A DNA stretch of 64,000 bases from Sciurus carolinensis. Taxonomy: Eukaryota > Chordata > Mammalia > Rodentia > Sciuridae. A program made the position numbers and the translations under genes. Where the stretch lies: positions 16,216,001 through 16,280,000 of the forward strand of contig NC_062226.1 of assembly GCF_902686445.1 (NCBI RefSeq). Direction: 5' to 3'. A model generated the notes under the pieces. That model was given only the letters and a program-made list of their open reading frames with translations, had not been told where the DNA came from and made no database searches. Each line of letters opens with the position of its first letter. Within the stretch, counting starts at the first letter, position 1. Below, piece after piece: positions 34,411 through 46,294 of the stretch.

Positions 34411-35499
34411 AGAGGCAAATACCTCAGCATAGAATCAGACTTCCTTAACAGGACTCCCATAGCACAAGAAATAAAATCAAGAATCAATAACTGGGATAGA
34501 TTCAAACTAAAAAGCTTTCTCTCAACAAAGGAAACTATCAGCAACGTGAAGAGAGAGCCTACAGAGTGGGAGAAAATCTTTGCCACTCATACTTCAGATA
34601 GAGCACTAATTTCCAGAATATATAAAGATCTCAAAAAACTCTACACCAAGAATACAAATAACCCAATCAACAAATGGGCTAAGGAAATGAACAGACACTT
34701 CATAGAAGATCTAAGCAATCAATGAATATATGAAAAAAATGTTCAACATCTCTAGTAATAAGAGAAATGTAAATCAAAACTACCCTAAGATTCCATCTCA
34801 CCCCAATTAGAATGGCGATTATCAAGAATACAAGCAACAACAGGTGTTGGCGAGAATGTGGGGAAAAAGGTACATTCATACATTGCTGGTGGACTGTAAA
34901 TCAGTGCAGCCACTCTGGAAAGTTGTGTGGAGATTCTGCAGAAAGCTTGGAATGGAACCACCATTTGACCCAGCTATCCCACTTCTTGGCCTATACCCAA
35001 AGGACTTAAAATCAGCATACTGCAGAGATGCAGCTACATCAATGTTTATAGCTGCTCAATTCACAATAGCCAGATTGTGGAACCAACCTAGATGCCCTTT
35101 AATTGATGAATGGATAAAGAAACTGTGGTATATATATACAATGGAATATTACTCAACCATAAAGAATAATAAAATTATGGCATTTGCAGGCAAATGGATG
35201 AAATTGGAGAATATCATGCTAAGTGAAATAAGCCAATCTCAAAAACCAAAGGAGGAATGATCTCGCTGATAAGTGGATGATGACACATAATGCGGGGTGA
35301 GGGGGACAAGAATGGTGGAAGGAGGGACTGTATAGAGGGAACAGAGGGGTGGGAGGGGTTGGGGAAAGTAAAAAATAACAGAATGAATCAAAAACTATTA
35401 CCCCATGTAAATTTATGATTACACAAATGGCATGCCTCTAGTTCATGTACTAACAGAGAAACAAGATGTATTCCATTTGTTTACAATAAAAATAAATAA
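34411..35499 (+). pseudogene. LINE-1 3' fragment: ORF2 C-terminal remains and 3' UTR
   Basis: A 5'-truncated LINE-1 copy. Translated pieces match the ORF2 C-terminal region downstream of the reverse transcriptase. One frame runs to a stop at 34723-34725. A different frame runs over 34844-35260 with recognisable runs such as WNQPRCP and YIYTMEYYSTI. The conserved coding order is thus spread over shifted frames, so no functional protein is made. The last stop is at 35258-35260. The 3' UTR (35261-35499) has a G-rich block near 35295-35365 and ends in an AATAAA-containing A-rich tail. It sits inside an older LINE-1 and directly behind the B1-dID. It lacks the telomere-like hexamers of the copy at 2540-2892. 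Confidence 0.93.
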
Positions 35500-36033
35500 A
35501 GAGCCAATACCCCAATATATAAATCAAGGACCCCAATAAGAAGAAAAAAAATAACCATTCCTTTAAAAGGGCAAAAGGTCTGAACGGACAATTCCCAAAA
35601 GAAGACATAACTGTCCAACCGGTATATGTAAAAATGCTCAAAATTACAAATCAAAAGGGAAATGAGGATTAAAACCATAATGAGATATCACCCCACTCCA
35701 GTTAGAACGACTATAGTCAAAAAGACAAATAGAACATGCTGGTGAGAACGTGAAGAAAAGTGAACCCTAACATGCTATGGGTGGGAATGGAAATTCATAC
35801 AATAATTATGGAAAACAATACAGAGTGTCCTCAAAAAATAAATCAAATAAAACTACCATAAGACCTAGCAGCCCAACTATTGGGTAAATATCTAAATGAT
35901 GTGAAATTGGTACATTAAAGACATATCTGCATCTTATATTCATTACAGCATTATTCACAATAGCTAAGACATGCAGTCAACCTAAGTACCCATCAACAAA
36001 TGAATGGATAGAGAAATGTGATACACACATTTT
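35500..36033 (+). mobile_element. Old LINE-1 ORF2 fragment, right piece
   Basis: Continues the copy interrupted at 34200: 'aataccccaatatataaatc', 'aaaagggcaaaaggtctgaa', 'gagatatcaccccactcc', 'ctattgggtaaatatc', 'aatgaatggatagagaaatg'. More diverged than the inner LINE-1. Its end abuts a CA microsatellite. Confidence 0.85.
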
Positions 36034-36067
36034 CACACACACACACACACACACACTCACACTCACA
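36034..36067 (+). repeat. (CA)n microsatellite
   Basis: About 11 CA units, then interrupted 'tcacactcacag'. It arises where LINE-1 sequences commonly have a CA/TA-rich stretch. Confidence 0.93.
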
Positions 36068-36249
36068 GTATAATACCATTTGTAATTGAAAAGAAGGACT
36101 TCCTTTGTTGTCACAGGATCTACATGAGTGTAGCTGCAGGACCAAAAGAAAATAAGCAAAATAATGGAGACACAAAGTAGTAAAAGTGCAATAACCTCTT
36201 TGTACACATATTAAGTCTTTGGACACAATATCATTGCTTAGTTATTCCA
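36068..36249. other. Short unique segment
   Basis: Nothing recognised. Confidence 0.35.
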
Positions 36250-36789
36250 GGTACAGTCAAGAAGAAAAGGTGACTAAATGTCCACATTCCCGGGCAAGTG
36301 TCTGAGACATGCCTAAGTTGTCCTTCCTTAATGGCCTCCTGACTCCATCTTTATAAGTGCTTTCAATAATGCTTTTATGATGCTTTTACTTTTATTTTCC
36401 AACCACATTTGAAATAGACTATATTTGGTGTTTCCCCTCCCCTGAAATTAGGAGGATAGAGTGGTTGGCCCCAGGAAGTCCACCTCCTTTTGATGTGAGG
36501 AGGGGACTTCAGGAACTCAGAAGGAGGCTTAGCTTGTAAAATTCCTTTGGGCCACAAAGACTCCAAAGGAGGTGAAACCTATTAAATGTCTATGTTTTGT
36601 CCTATGGACTCATTTCCCCTTTTAAAAGCTCTCTTGGTCCCAGAGCTTTTCAGAGATGGAACTTTTGAAACAATTAAGTTTCTTCCATCTTCCTTCAAAG
36701 TTGGCTTTGAATAAAACCTATTTTTCTCCAATTTGACTCTGGATATTCCTGGAGCAGGGAGTGCCAGGGCCCAGCCCGTCTTCCCAGGT
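36250..36789 (+). mobile_element. Candidate ERV-type LTR
   Basis: LTR-like features in order: a TATA-like 'ctttataagtgc' near 36349, a promoter-like region, AATAAA at 36710-36715, and a GC-richer 3' part. A 12-base string just downstream could be a primer-binding site. Class not settled; the left edge is a guess. Confidence 0.5.
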
Positions 36790-36801
36790 GGTATCAGAGC
36801 T
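36790..36801 (+). other. Possible tRNA primer-binding site relic
   Basis: tggtatcagagc, preceded closely by the presumed LTR end. It starts with TGG like retroviral primer-binding sites and partly resembles the tRNA-Leu type used by ERVL-like elements. No internal retroviral genes follow. Could be chance. Confidence 0.3.
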
Positions 36802-38244
36802 GCCCTGTAACATGTTTGATGCTATATTCTATCCTGCTGCTTAACCTAGTCACCTAGTAAAATATCAGGAGTCACCAGAAGCCAGAAGAGGCAAGAAATA
36901 GACTCCCCTGTAGAGACTGGAGAAAGCATGGACTGACAACCTCTTGACTGGAGGTCAGTGAATCTGATTTTAGACTTCTGACCTCCAAAATGAGGTGGAA
37001 CTAAATTTCTCTTGTGATAATTCCTTACAACATCCCCAGGAAACGAATATGCTCTATGTAACAGGAGAACAAATTTGGTTGGATATTTGGCTAGATATAG
37101 TATAAAAATATCAAGCCCTCCCTCATCAGATCCTGGCAGGATTAAATGAAGTAATTCATGTAAAGAACATAGCATAGTAAGAATTCAATTTTCAGATGAC
37201 TTGTTAAATGCAAATAAGCACCTAAAGTTTGCAAGTGATTTAAATATAAATAAGAGTGGCTGATCATACAGTTGCTTGCATTCTGGAGTTATTTCTTGGA
37301 TGTAGGAGGAAAGGGTGGAATTACAGTATTCTGTAATTGGCCAAATGCCCATGAGAACCGATAGCAAATGTTCAGTAATGGGTGGCAAAGAGAGAGGAGG
37401 GAAAGCTTGAGAATTGCTGATCTAAATGGAAGGTGTGCAAGTAAGTACAAATCAAATAAGCCACGAATGGTGGCTTTAAAGCACTTTAGAAGCTTTAAAG
37501 TGTTAGATTTCTTTTTTGGACTCCTTGTTTTCCTCTTCTTCTTTTTTTCCTTTTCAACAAACATATTATTTGTTCGTGAAGACATAGGCCACTTGAGAAA
37601 ATGACAGAAGGTATAGTCATTTCTGTAAGGGAAGGTGAGAGGTTGAAATTTCCTCCAGTTACCTCTCTTCTTCATTTGCAGTTCTAATAGCAAACTCGGG
37701 AATGAATTGAAAGCAATCCTCTCAGGTGAGGATCTGTGTTAGGTGTGCATTACTGTCACCTCATCTTTTCACATATGGACATTTACAAGTCGGTTATAAT
37801 TTACTCGAGTCATTAAATGTACTGTACCTCAACAACCCTCTAAAAATGTTTACCTCAATAATATCTGCATTTTTAAAAATCTGCTCAACTTTCTTTAGCA
37901 CCAGTAACATGTGTACATGATTAGTGACTGAAATCTGTAACATTTATCAGGGGACTTTGACTCTGATAGCATAATGCTTTTAGTTCCTTTGTCCTCATTT
38001 TATTCTCAGAGGGTTTTGCATTCTGTATGCATATACATATTTACCTAATCTACCTAAAAACACATCCCGATACAGAAATGTATGCCACATATATCACTAA
38101 ACTGCATTTTAATAGGAGAAACTGAAAATGTCAAAATCGGTCTACATTTACGATTATGAGACTTCCCTATCTCACCAGAAATTTAAATTTTAAATTAGCA
38201 ATAGTAATCATAATGTACATATAATATTAGTTGTTAATCTTGCA
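36802..38244. repeat. Unique DNA with a MIR fragment (minus, about 37105-37190)
   Basis: 'ggattaaatgaagtaattca' then 'tgtaaagaacatagcatag' is reverse MIR wording. The rest is unrecognised; the 134-codon ORF on the minus strand at 37289-37693 is lysine-rich through a T-rich tract and has no domain I recognise. Confidence 0.45.
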
Positions 38245-38470
38245 GTATGAGTCAGGTACTAAAGATAAGCATTTTAGCTGCATTATCTCTTTTTTTTTTA
38301 ATTTTCTCAACAAGTCAGTGAGATAGCTTTTGTTAATGCCATTCTAAAATGAAAGTAAATACACAGAGAGTACAGGTGGTTTGTCCAGGATCATACAGCT
38401 GGAAACAGCAGTCCACTGCTTCAACCTCAGGACTTCTTGGTGCCAGAGCCCACCCACGTTCTTCACCATT
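38245..38470 (+). repeat. MIR SINE, cut at its 3' side by an LTR
   Basis: 'gtcaggtactaaagataagc', a 'gcattatctc' then T-run, 'caagtcagtgagatagct', 'tttgtccaggatcatacagc', 'caacctcaggacttcttgg', 'gttcttcaccatt'. The LTR TSD begins at 38466, so the LTR landed at the end of this MIR. Confidence 0.75.
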
Positions 38471-38917
38471 TGTTTTGGTTTAGATGTGAGGTGTCCCCCC
38501 AAATCTCATGTGTGAGATAATGAAAGAAAGTTCAGAGGTGAACTGATTGGGTTTTGAGAGCCTTAACCTAAGCCATGAATTAATCCACTTGAGTGAATTA
38601 ATTGGGTGGTAACTAAAGGCAGTGAGGGTGTGGCTACAGGATGTGGTTCACTGGGGACATGCCTTTGGGGTATATATTTTTTCCCTTTTGAGTCTAGCAG
38701 TTTCCACTTCTGGTTCCTGGTGGCCACATCCTGAGCTGCTTTCCTCCTCCACACCCTTCCACCATGATATGCTGCCTCCCTTCAGGCACAGAGCAATGAA
38801 GTTGGCCATCTGTGGACTAAGACCTCTGAAACCATGGTCCCCAAATAAACTTCTCCCTCTCTAAAATTGTTCTTCTCTGGTCTTTTGGTCACAGTGCTGA
38901 AAAAACTGAGTGAAACA
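38471..38917 (+). mobile_element. Solo MaLR-type LTR with exact TSD CCATT
   Basis: 447 bp, TG...CA ends (tgttttggtttagatgtg ... tgaaaca). Flanked by CCATT at 38466-38470 and 38918-38922. It carries the centre 'cttccaccatgatatgct' and an AATAAA at about 38844. Reverse-homologous to 13397-13787 and 14914-15352. No internal sequence, so it is a solo LTR. Confidence 0.92.
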
Positions 38918-39171
38918 CCATTTATATATAGCAAACCACCTTACATTTTAGTTGAAAAATGTAGCACCTGGGGAGAGAGGTGTTATAGGTCTCATCTAAA
39001 GCCATGGAAATTTTCAGAGAAAGTTTCCCAACAGGATTTCGGGTTTTAAAAGTTCTGAATGTTTTATTTTCACAACATACTGAATTTTTTTTTGTATGTT
39101 ACATTTTATTAAAAATTCAACAAATCTTATACATGTCTGAAGTGAACATTTTAGTTTAATGTCACGTTACC
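38918..39171. other. Unique AT-rich DNA
   Basis: Nothing recognised. Confidence 0.35.
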
Positions 39172-39710
39172 TTTTCATTTTATTGATTTATAATTGACAA
39201 ACTTTGTATATATTTAAGGTGTACACATGAAATTTTGACATATTTATTTATATATTTTGAATGATGAGCAGTCAAGCTATTTAGCATATCCATCACCTAA
39301 CATATTTACCATATTTTTATATGTATTCATGTGTGTTAGAGCACTTAAGATCTACCCTCTTAACAAATTCCAAGCATGCAATGCAAAATGTTTAACTATA
39401 CTTGGCATACTGTGCATTAGATCTTCAGAACTTGTTCATCTTGTATAAATAAAGAAATTGTAGCCTTTGACTAACATCTCATCTTTTATCCCTCCCACTC
39501 TGCCCTTGGAAACCATCATTCCACTTTCTGCTCCTGTGATTTTTGACTATTTTAGATTCCTCATATAAGTGAGATAATGCAGTATTTCCTTTTTTATGTC
39601 TAGCTCATTTCCACATAGTGTCATGTCTTCCAGGTTCATCTGTGTTATCCCAAATAGCAAGAAATTAGTTCCAGATATCATGTGACCTATGACTGAATAA
39701 AATAAAGAGT
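39172..39710 (-). mobile_element. Old LINE-1 3' end (L1M type)
   Basis: The plus strand reads as the reverse of an old mammal-wide LINE-1 3' UTR and ORF2 end: 'attgatttataattgacaaa', 'atttaaggtgtacacatg', 'tagcatatccatcacc', 'gtctagctcatttcc', 'ccaggttcatctgtgtt'. More diverged than the rodent-type copies. Confidence 0.82.
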
Positions 39711-39817
39711 TTTCACCAATAACACACTTGTTGGTCCTTGAGTTTGCAGATATTTTCACTGATAAATGTGAATTACATTGCTGTAGATAGAAGTTATTTG
39801 TTCTAAAAATGCATCAT

Positions 39818-39845
39818 CATACACACACACATGCATGCATACAAT
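39818..39845 (+). repeat. CA/CATG short microsatellite
   Basis: 'acacacacacatgcatgcat' type tract. Confidence 0.85.
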
Positions 39846-39854
39846 TTTTTTTCC

Positions 39855-40200
39855 TCAGAGTAATAGAATGAGTTTGTTGAAGGGATAGGAAAGGGGAAAG
39901 GGACACTCTCAAGGGAGAGAGTGGGTCCTTTCAGAGGAGAGAGGGACAATGTGCCTCTCTTGCACTCCAGTTTTATTGGGGTTCCCAGAGAAGTTTCCAG
40001 AGAGTCTCACCCAGGTTCACCTCTTGACTTTTGACTGACGGCAGCATGACATCAAACTTTCAAGACTCCACTGTCATGGCAACTCTAGGTCACCTTGGCC
40101 CATGCTGATTAGTTCTAATTGTATTCTTAACCATACATTCTTACAGATTTTATGGTTAGGAGGAATTATCCTTATCTCCCAGAGTTAATCAAAATGCAAT
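39855..40200 (-). mobile_element. Weak candidate LTR-like segment
   Basis: Contains an imperfect hairpin (ggacactctc ... gagagtgggtcc, 39900-39928) and a reverse AATAAA-type motif near 39970. Composition differs from the AT-rich flanks. Family not recognised; this is a guess. Confidence 0.25.
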
Positions 40201-40884
40201 CCGTAAAAATTAAAAAAAAAATAAATGAATAAATAAATTTTAAAAAAAGAATGATCCTATAAAATGGTTCTGTTGTGCTGACTCCCACATTCTTTATTTT
40301 CTAAGAAGTGATTTACCTGCAGACCTGCCTGGCCTCAATCGACAGGATATGTCACATTCCTCAAAACATTGCCTGTTCACTGAAGGAGAAATGCAGACCC
40401 AAAATAAAGTTGATAAGAGGAACCCAAGTTACCCTGAAGGATGAGACTTTTGTGACCAGATCCTAAAAATATTTTAAGTAAAAACTGGTCATTTCTGAGT
40501 TCTAGAAACCCCACCACTACTATGTCCCAAAGATCTAACATACTGTATTTTTATTTGGTTGCAAACTGACTGAATGGTCACATTTGTTAAGTTCTTGCCT
40601 TAAAGCAGTATATCTCAGGCAATCAAACAGGAGTTCTGATGTTCATATCTTTTGATTTTATTGCTCTCAAGGAATCTCTCTCACAAACACAAAAGATCAT
40701 AAAGGTTAACTTAGCCCAACCATCAGCAGTTACATGATTCTTCCTCTAATGTTCTCCACAAAATACCCTTTATTTCTGTTTCCATTCATTCACTCACACA
40801 TAGTAATCATCTAATGCAGATTGTAATTTGAAAGACTCAATAGCTATTTTTCAAAGCTTTCACAGTGTATTAAAAGACTGACCA
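40201..40884. other. A-rich tract (about 40203-40248) then unique DNA
   Basis: (AAAT)-like A-rich stretch possibly a retroelement tail; no body identified. The rest is unrecognised. Confidence 0.45.
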
Positions 40885-41040
40885 GGACTCAAACCTAAGC
40901 TTCACTGCTTCCTAACGGCCTGATCTAAGACAAATTATTTACTCCTTGGATCCACAGTTACCTATTTTCCTTTGGGGAATTAAATTATTTGTCATTAAGT
41001 TGACTTACAATAAATAATGGTTATTGTGCTAATTATTATT
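40885..41040 (-). repeat. MIR SINE fragment
   Basis: 'caggactcaaacctaagctt', 'cactgcttcctaacgg', 'aagacaaattatttactcc', 'cagttacctattttcc' follow reverse MIR order. Confidence 0.65.
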
Positions 41041-41829
41041 GGAATTTTCTCTGATAGAATAACTTTGCTTAATGTCTTCATTTATTAAAGGTGTAGGGCT
41101 TCAGGGAAGATCAACTAAATTAACATATAAAAATGATGTTTGACGTATAGTGAACATTTAATGAGTTATTTTGATGTATTATTATTAAATGTAAGCAAAG
41201 CTTACATCTATGTGGATGCCATTAGTGTTTTAAAATAAGGAATATTTCAACTGAAGAAAAGTAAGTTAAGAAAAACTTCTTGAAGGAAATTTGAACTAAA
41301 TCATTCAGAAATTTAAAAGGGGGTAAGCTTTTGTTCAATATGTCAAGAATATATGGAACTAGAAAAGCCTGCCTCAACATAGATGTGAATGATTCCAAAA
41401 TATGATGAAGTTAGCCACAATTCAGAAGCAATTTTTCCTGCACTCTTACAATTTATATTCTTTTCCCCCTGCTTTTCCATTGTGGGACTTAGTAGGAGAC
41501 GATCCTTCATGTAGTTCCAGTCATCTGTCAACTCTGATGTATGATTTTTCCATTTCAGTTTTGAGTTATTGATGGGCAAAAGATTTCCTGAACATTTTCA
41601 ACTTGAAAAACGGATTGTTAGCTATTCTCTCACAATTCAGAAAAATTGTTTTAGGATTTGTGTATGTGTGTGTACTTATGCGATGGGTATGTACATGTTT
41701 TGACAGGTAAACTTTTGAAAAATTTCACAAAAGCATTCTTAATCCTTTTATGTTTGTATCACCATTCATAAATATCGTTGTTGCACCTGTCATGTTTCTA
41801 CTTTCCTGTATATGTTCTTTCTTCCCAAG
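41041..41829. other. AT-rich unique DNA
   Basis: Short GT-rich piece near 41660-41690. Nothing else recognised. Confidence 0.4.
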
Positions 41830-41935
41830 AACTTCAAGTGAATTTCAGTATATTTCTACCTCAATTTTGTGCTTAGCACAGTGCCTTGTACATGGGAGGA
41901 AGTTAGCAAATACTTGTTAAACATCAAAATATGGA
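41830..41935 (+). repeat. L2 3'-end fragment
   Basis: 'gtgcttagcacagtgccttg', 'tacatgggaggaagttagc', 'aaatacttgttaaacatc' is typical L2 3' terminal wording. Confidence 0.7.
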
Positions 41936-42190
41936 TAAGTTTAACTGGACACTTGTTGCTTGAGATATTGAAGAAAAGGTAGAACACTTGGAGAAATCCT
42001 TTTGAGTCCAACACCTACTAAGTGTCTAGCAACATGATAAATGCTACAGGCAGAGGTTCTGAATACATGTATTTCAGTACTGACATTTGCTTTGTGCTGG
42101 CAGGGGAAGAAAGGAGAGGTTGAGTTTGTTGATTTGCAGGACAAATTTGAGGCAGAAGAGTGGAATCAATTCAAGGTTTACTAATATGGA

Positions 42191-42310
42191 AATATTAAAA
42201 AGAAAGAAATCAGAGAATGACCAAAATAGATACAATGACCTGCCCATGGTAATATTAAAAAGAATGAAATCAGAGAATGACCAAAATAGATACAATGATC
42301 TGCCCATGAG
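42191..42310 (+). repeat. Tandem duplication, period exactly 60 bp, two copies
   Basis: Copies at 42191-42250 and 42251-42310 differ at only a few positions, mostly at the distal end. Both begin aatattaaaaagaa. The period is a multiple of three, so a plus-strand ORF (42087-42344) repeats a 20-residue segment, but no gene is supported. Confidence 0.97.
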
Positions 42311-44531
42311 ATTATATTTAGAAAACATGAGTCTCAATCACTAACATTAGTTGTAACTTTATGTAAGCTGCTTGGGTCCGTTTAAGATGTCATTATCTTT
42401 TCCTATAAAAGTAGGAATTTAAACTTTAAAATTTGCCTTCAGTGAGATTTTTTCCTATCTCCTTCTTATTAGTATAGCTTATAACATTTTTTATATAACT
42501 GTTGGTTTGCTTATCTGCAATTTCATAGCAGCCCTCCCAAATGTTTATGACTAAAAATAGCCACTAGTTTCTTCTCTTCCATATTCCTGCAGGATGACTG
42601 GGCTCAGCTAGGCAGTTCTTCTGTTCCATGTAACCTTGGCTGGTGTTGCAGTCATCCAGGAACTGAACTGAGTTGAAACTACAAGATGCTTTATTCATGG
42701 CTGGAGGTTGATGCTGGCTCTTGCCAAGGAGCTCAGTGAGTACTGTCAATCAGAACACTGACACTTAGCTGTTCTTATGGCTTCACTTCTTAAAGAATGA
42801 CATCTAAATATTAAGAAGGAGCACTTGAAATGTAAGTCTAAAATAGGATGGAAGTGAAAGCTGCCAGTTCCTTCTGGGCTAGACCTGGCACTGGCCCACA
42901 GTCACTACTAATACATTCTATTCATTGTGCAGTCAATGATAGGATGAGCCAGGTTCAAGAAGATGAAGAAGAAACATTTCACCTCTAACTAGAGAAAAAG
43001 ACAAAGAAGTTGCATACAGCTTTAACTCATCCATATTTTGTCTATTGACTGTAAATTACTTATATTCATTTTACTTGCAAAATTCACTCCATTTTATCTC
43101 CAGATCTCCAAAAATCTCAACCTCATACCTGATACAACTCTAAGACAAAGACTTCATTGTCTAAATGAGGTCCACATTATAGATTAGATATCCTGGGTGA
43201 GGTTCCTTTCAATATGAACTAAAGACACTAATGGTGACCCCTACTTACTCAACATACAATAGTGAATTAGGGCCAGGAGAAAAAGGATTCACTCTCTCAT
43301 CCAGGATTCTGCTAGAAAATTTAAACAAATATTCTCTAGGTATGTTTTCTCCAGAAGAACTTTTGATTAGTGACATTTTCATTTCTACGATGTGAATACT
43401 CCTAACATGACTGATTTTAATCATCAGTGCGCTGTCAAGAAACTTGCAGAGTTACTGAAGATTTAGCAAATGTCTCTTGCACATCACTCTATCTTGTCCA
43501 ACAAAGGGAGTTGGGAAACAGGAACCATATCAGTGGTATGTAGCAATTATGAAACCAAGCTGAGTACACGTTGGCATTTGTTTGTTTGTTCATTTATTAT
43601 ATTGGTAATTTATTAGAGGTATGTGCCTTGGGAATGGTTCTCCATGTTACTTGGATGTACTTTGAGTTCCAGGTTCTTCCCTTTATGATTTTATTTCTTT
43701 CCACAAGAAATGACCCATGTTTGCATCTAATTAGCATATTCAGCCTTTCTTTTGCACATAGGAGGTTGGAGTTGCAGAAATTTCTTTTCATTTGACACCA
43801 TCTCTATTCCTTTGCTTCCACATTTATTAAATTTCTTTAAAAATTATATGAGTTTCCTATGTATCAATTTAAAGTTCACTGTACAAGTCAAAGTCTGTGT
43901 TAACCTATTAACCAAATTGTGGATCCACAGATTCTTCTGAAACTGGCTTCTCCTTACCTTGGGATGTCAATCAGAGTGCTATGGAACTCCCTTAAGCTTC
44001 CTTGAACCTTTATTTTCTAGCTGAGTTGGTCCAAAATAAATGCCCTTCGGAAAATTAGCCTCATTGCATGGTTGTCAGGCACTGCCTTAAGTCTAAAATC
44101 CTAAGAAAGCATTTAACAGATGCACCCTTGAAACTTCACTTTAGACAGTGTTTCTCTGGTGGTGTTCTGGATTTGATCATTACTCAAAGAGTCTTTTTCT
44201 GGGAAAGCCTAGTGAGAAAAATCCTTTCTAAAATTCAACAAACCCTAGTTAAAAAATATTTCTCTGGTTTTTACATGAAAACTGAAAAAGTTCTTTTTTA
44301 ATTCATTATTCTTCCTATCTTCATTGCTCTTCTAGTCTGGACATTACCATTAGTTAAAATAAGTTAGTGGCACTGGTAACATTCTTCTTGTAAATCTTCT
44401 CCTTTTATTATCCTTTATGATTGCTTGCGTTATTTCAGCTCATCTGAATGGTTTCCCGCATGATGATGACTGGGATTTTAGCCTTCTAGAATCTTTATTT
44501 CACTAGAATGCCAATGATGGTTCACTCAAAT
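42311..44531. other. Unique intergenic DNA
   Basis: No repeat family or gene recognised over this stretch; ORFs of 60-85 codons overlap without recognisable domains. Confidence 0.35.
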
Positions 44532-44579
44532 GGCTGACAACTAATTCTAGTGACTGGCTGACAGCTAATTCTGGTGACT
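44532..44579 (+). repeat. 24-bp tandem duplication
   Basis: Units of the form ggctgacaactaattc plus tagtgact at 44532-44555 and 44556-44579, two differences. Confidence 0.93.
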
Positions 44580-45184
44580 GGTAGGGTTCTTGGTTGAACT
44601 GTTTGGTGTACACATGACTAATCTCTGTGACTTGGACTTCTCAAACCAAAGCAGCTGAGTTCCAAGAAAAGGTGTTTGAAGAAGGAAGACGGAACCATTT
44701 TCTGTTTTGAAATGTGTGTCCAGAATTGATAATAGCACAACTTCTTCCTCTTTCTGGTGACAAATAGTCACAGGATCAAGGAAGCATGAAAAATAAGTCA
44801 TGGTCAGCTTCAATCTACCAAAGAAATCTCTCATTTCTTGGGACAAAATATTTTGAGCAACCAAAAACAATAATTTTGTTTTCATCATTTTTGATGAGAT
44901 TTTTAAAATTTGCCTGACTTTTGTTCTTCCTCACTTCTTTAATTTGTATAGCCACGAACATGGGAAAACTGCTCATTTTGAATGGTGATTATAACTAATA
45001 TCATCCCACTCCAAACAATCACAAATATTTATCCTAGAATCTTTGATCACCCTCTATATATAGTTTTAATGTTGGATATCATCAATTTCAGTCTATCTTC
45101 AATTACTACTATCACTCCTACACCTAACCTTCCTCATTTCTGCAAAGGAAAGAATATCTGACTCAGGATATCTATATGCTAGGC
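44580..45184. other. Unique intergenic DNA
   Basis: The 107-codon minus-strand ORF (44565-44888) starts M-rich and hydrophobic but shows no recognised domain. No gene called. Confidence 0.35.
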
Positions 45185-45330
45185 CTGGCTCAGCTGTTTT
45201 CTAAATGACCTTGGAACAAACAGTAAGCTTTCATCAATTTTCTCATTTATGATGTGTTGATAGAAATGAAACAAAATAATGTTACATTATAATGAGATAG
45301 GTTATGCGAAAGTGCTTTCTAAAGTGTGTT
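45185..45330 (-). repeat. MIR SINE fragment
   Basis: 'gcctggctcagctgttttct', 'aaatgaccttggaacaaac', 'atcaattttctcatttatga' follow reverse MIR order. Confidence 0.6.
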
Positions 45331-46294
45331 ATGCTTATGTGAAAAATGATGGTCTACTCACTAGGTACCCCTCAGCTGAACCCTCTACAGGGACAGCTTG
45401 TGCTTACATGGAATGTTGCTTTGGCTGGTTGGAGCCAACAGCTGACATTGGCTGTATTGTTGAAAAAGAGGCCCCTGTCCACAGCCACTGTGTGTACTGT
45501 CGCCTTTAGGAAGAAGGCCATACACCAGTGGGGTCCCCATCTGTTTCAGGCAGCCAGCCAGCCAGCTCCAACCTGTCAAGCAACCACCTCCTAGCCCAGT
45601 TGGTTTCTTCACATTGCATCCCAAACCCCAGTAATTTCAATCTGTTTTGTTGATTGTTTGGATACTTGATCTATAGGTTGCCAAGTCATCACTTTGACTA
45701 ATTTGGGTAAAGCATTCGCCAGATGTTTTGGAGCTATATAGGCATGTGGTTCATATAGACAGACTTGTATGCACCCTGAGATTTTTGAGATGATGACAAA
45801 AGCTTTTTGTAACACATGCAACTATTGCTTCAAATCTTAGCAATATCACCACGAGTGCTGGAATTGAGGAATAGAGTTAATGCTGTGCAGAGCAAGGATG
45901 TATTTCTCAGTTCCCAACTTAGAAATACCACACTTCTGTCCCATATTTTCTTCTTTTCCTAACCTAGTCACTGTACCTGAAATTCTACCCATTTCTGTGC
46001 TTTGGAAATGGGAAGCCAAAACAAAATTGTCAATTTATTGCAAGATGGCAATCATCATCGTTGGCAATACAATTGAACAAATTGATTATTAGGTAATCAA
46101 TGGATCTCTAGTTCAATCTCAATCGCAGAAGAGTAGAGCAAAAGACAGATGGCATTTAAATGAGATAAAAGAACATAAAGTTTTTACATTTTTGACAGGG
46201 AGAATGAGGATATTAGTCATTGTGCAAAAGAAGGTACTCCTTTGGATGCTGAGGCAATGGTAGTAATTGCAAAGATTACAAATCCTCACTACTG
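45331..46294. other. Unique intergenic DNA
   Basis: Small overlapping ORFs on both strands at 45279-45624, with no recognised domain. Nothing else seen. Confidence 0.35.

Noticed and set aside
34357..35260. Two ORFs of 122 and 138 codons as host genes
   Set aside because: They are LINE-1 ORF2 C-terminal remains in different frames; the first begins inside a B1-dID SINE.
42191..42310. CRISPR-like repeat
   Set aside because: Only two directly adjacent copies without spacers, in a mammalian genome.
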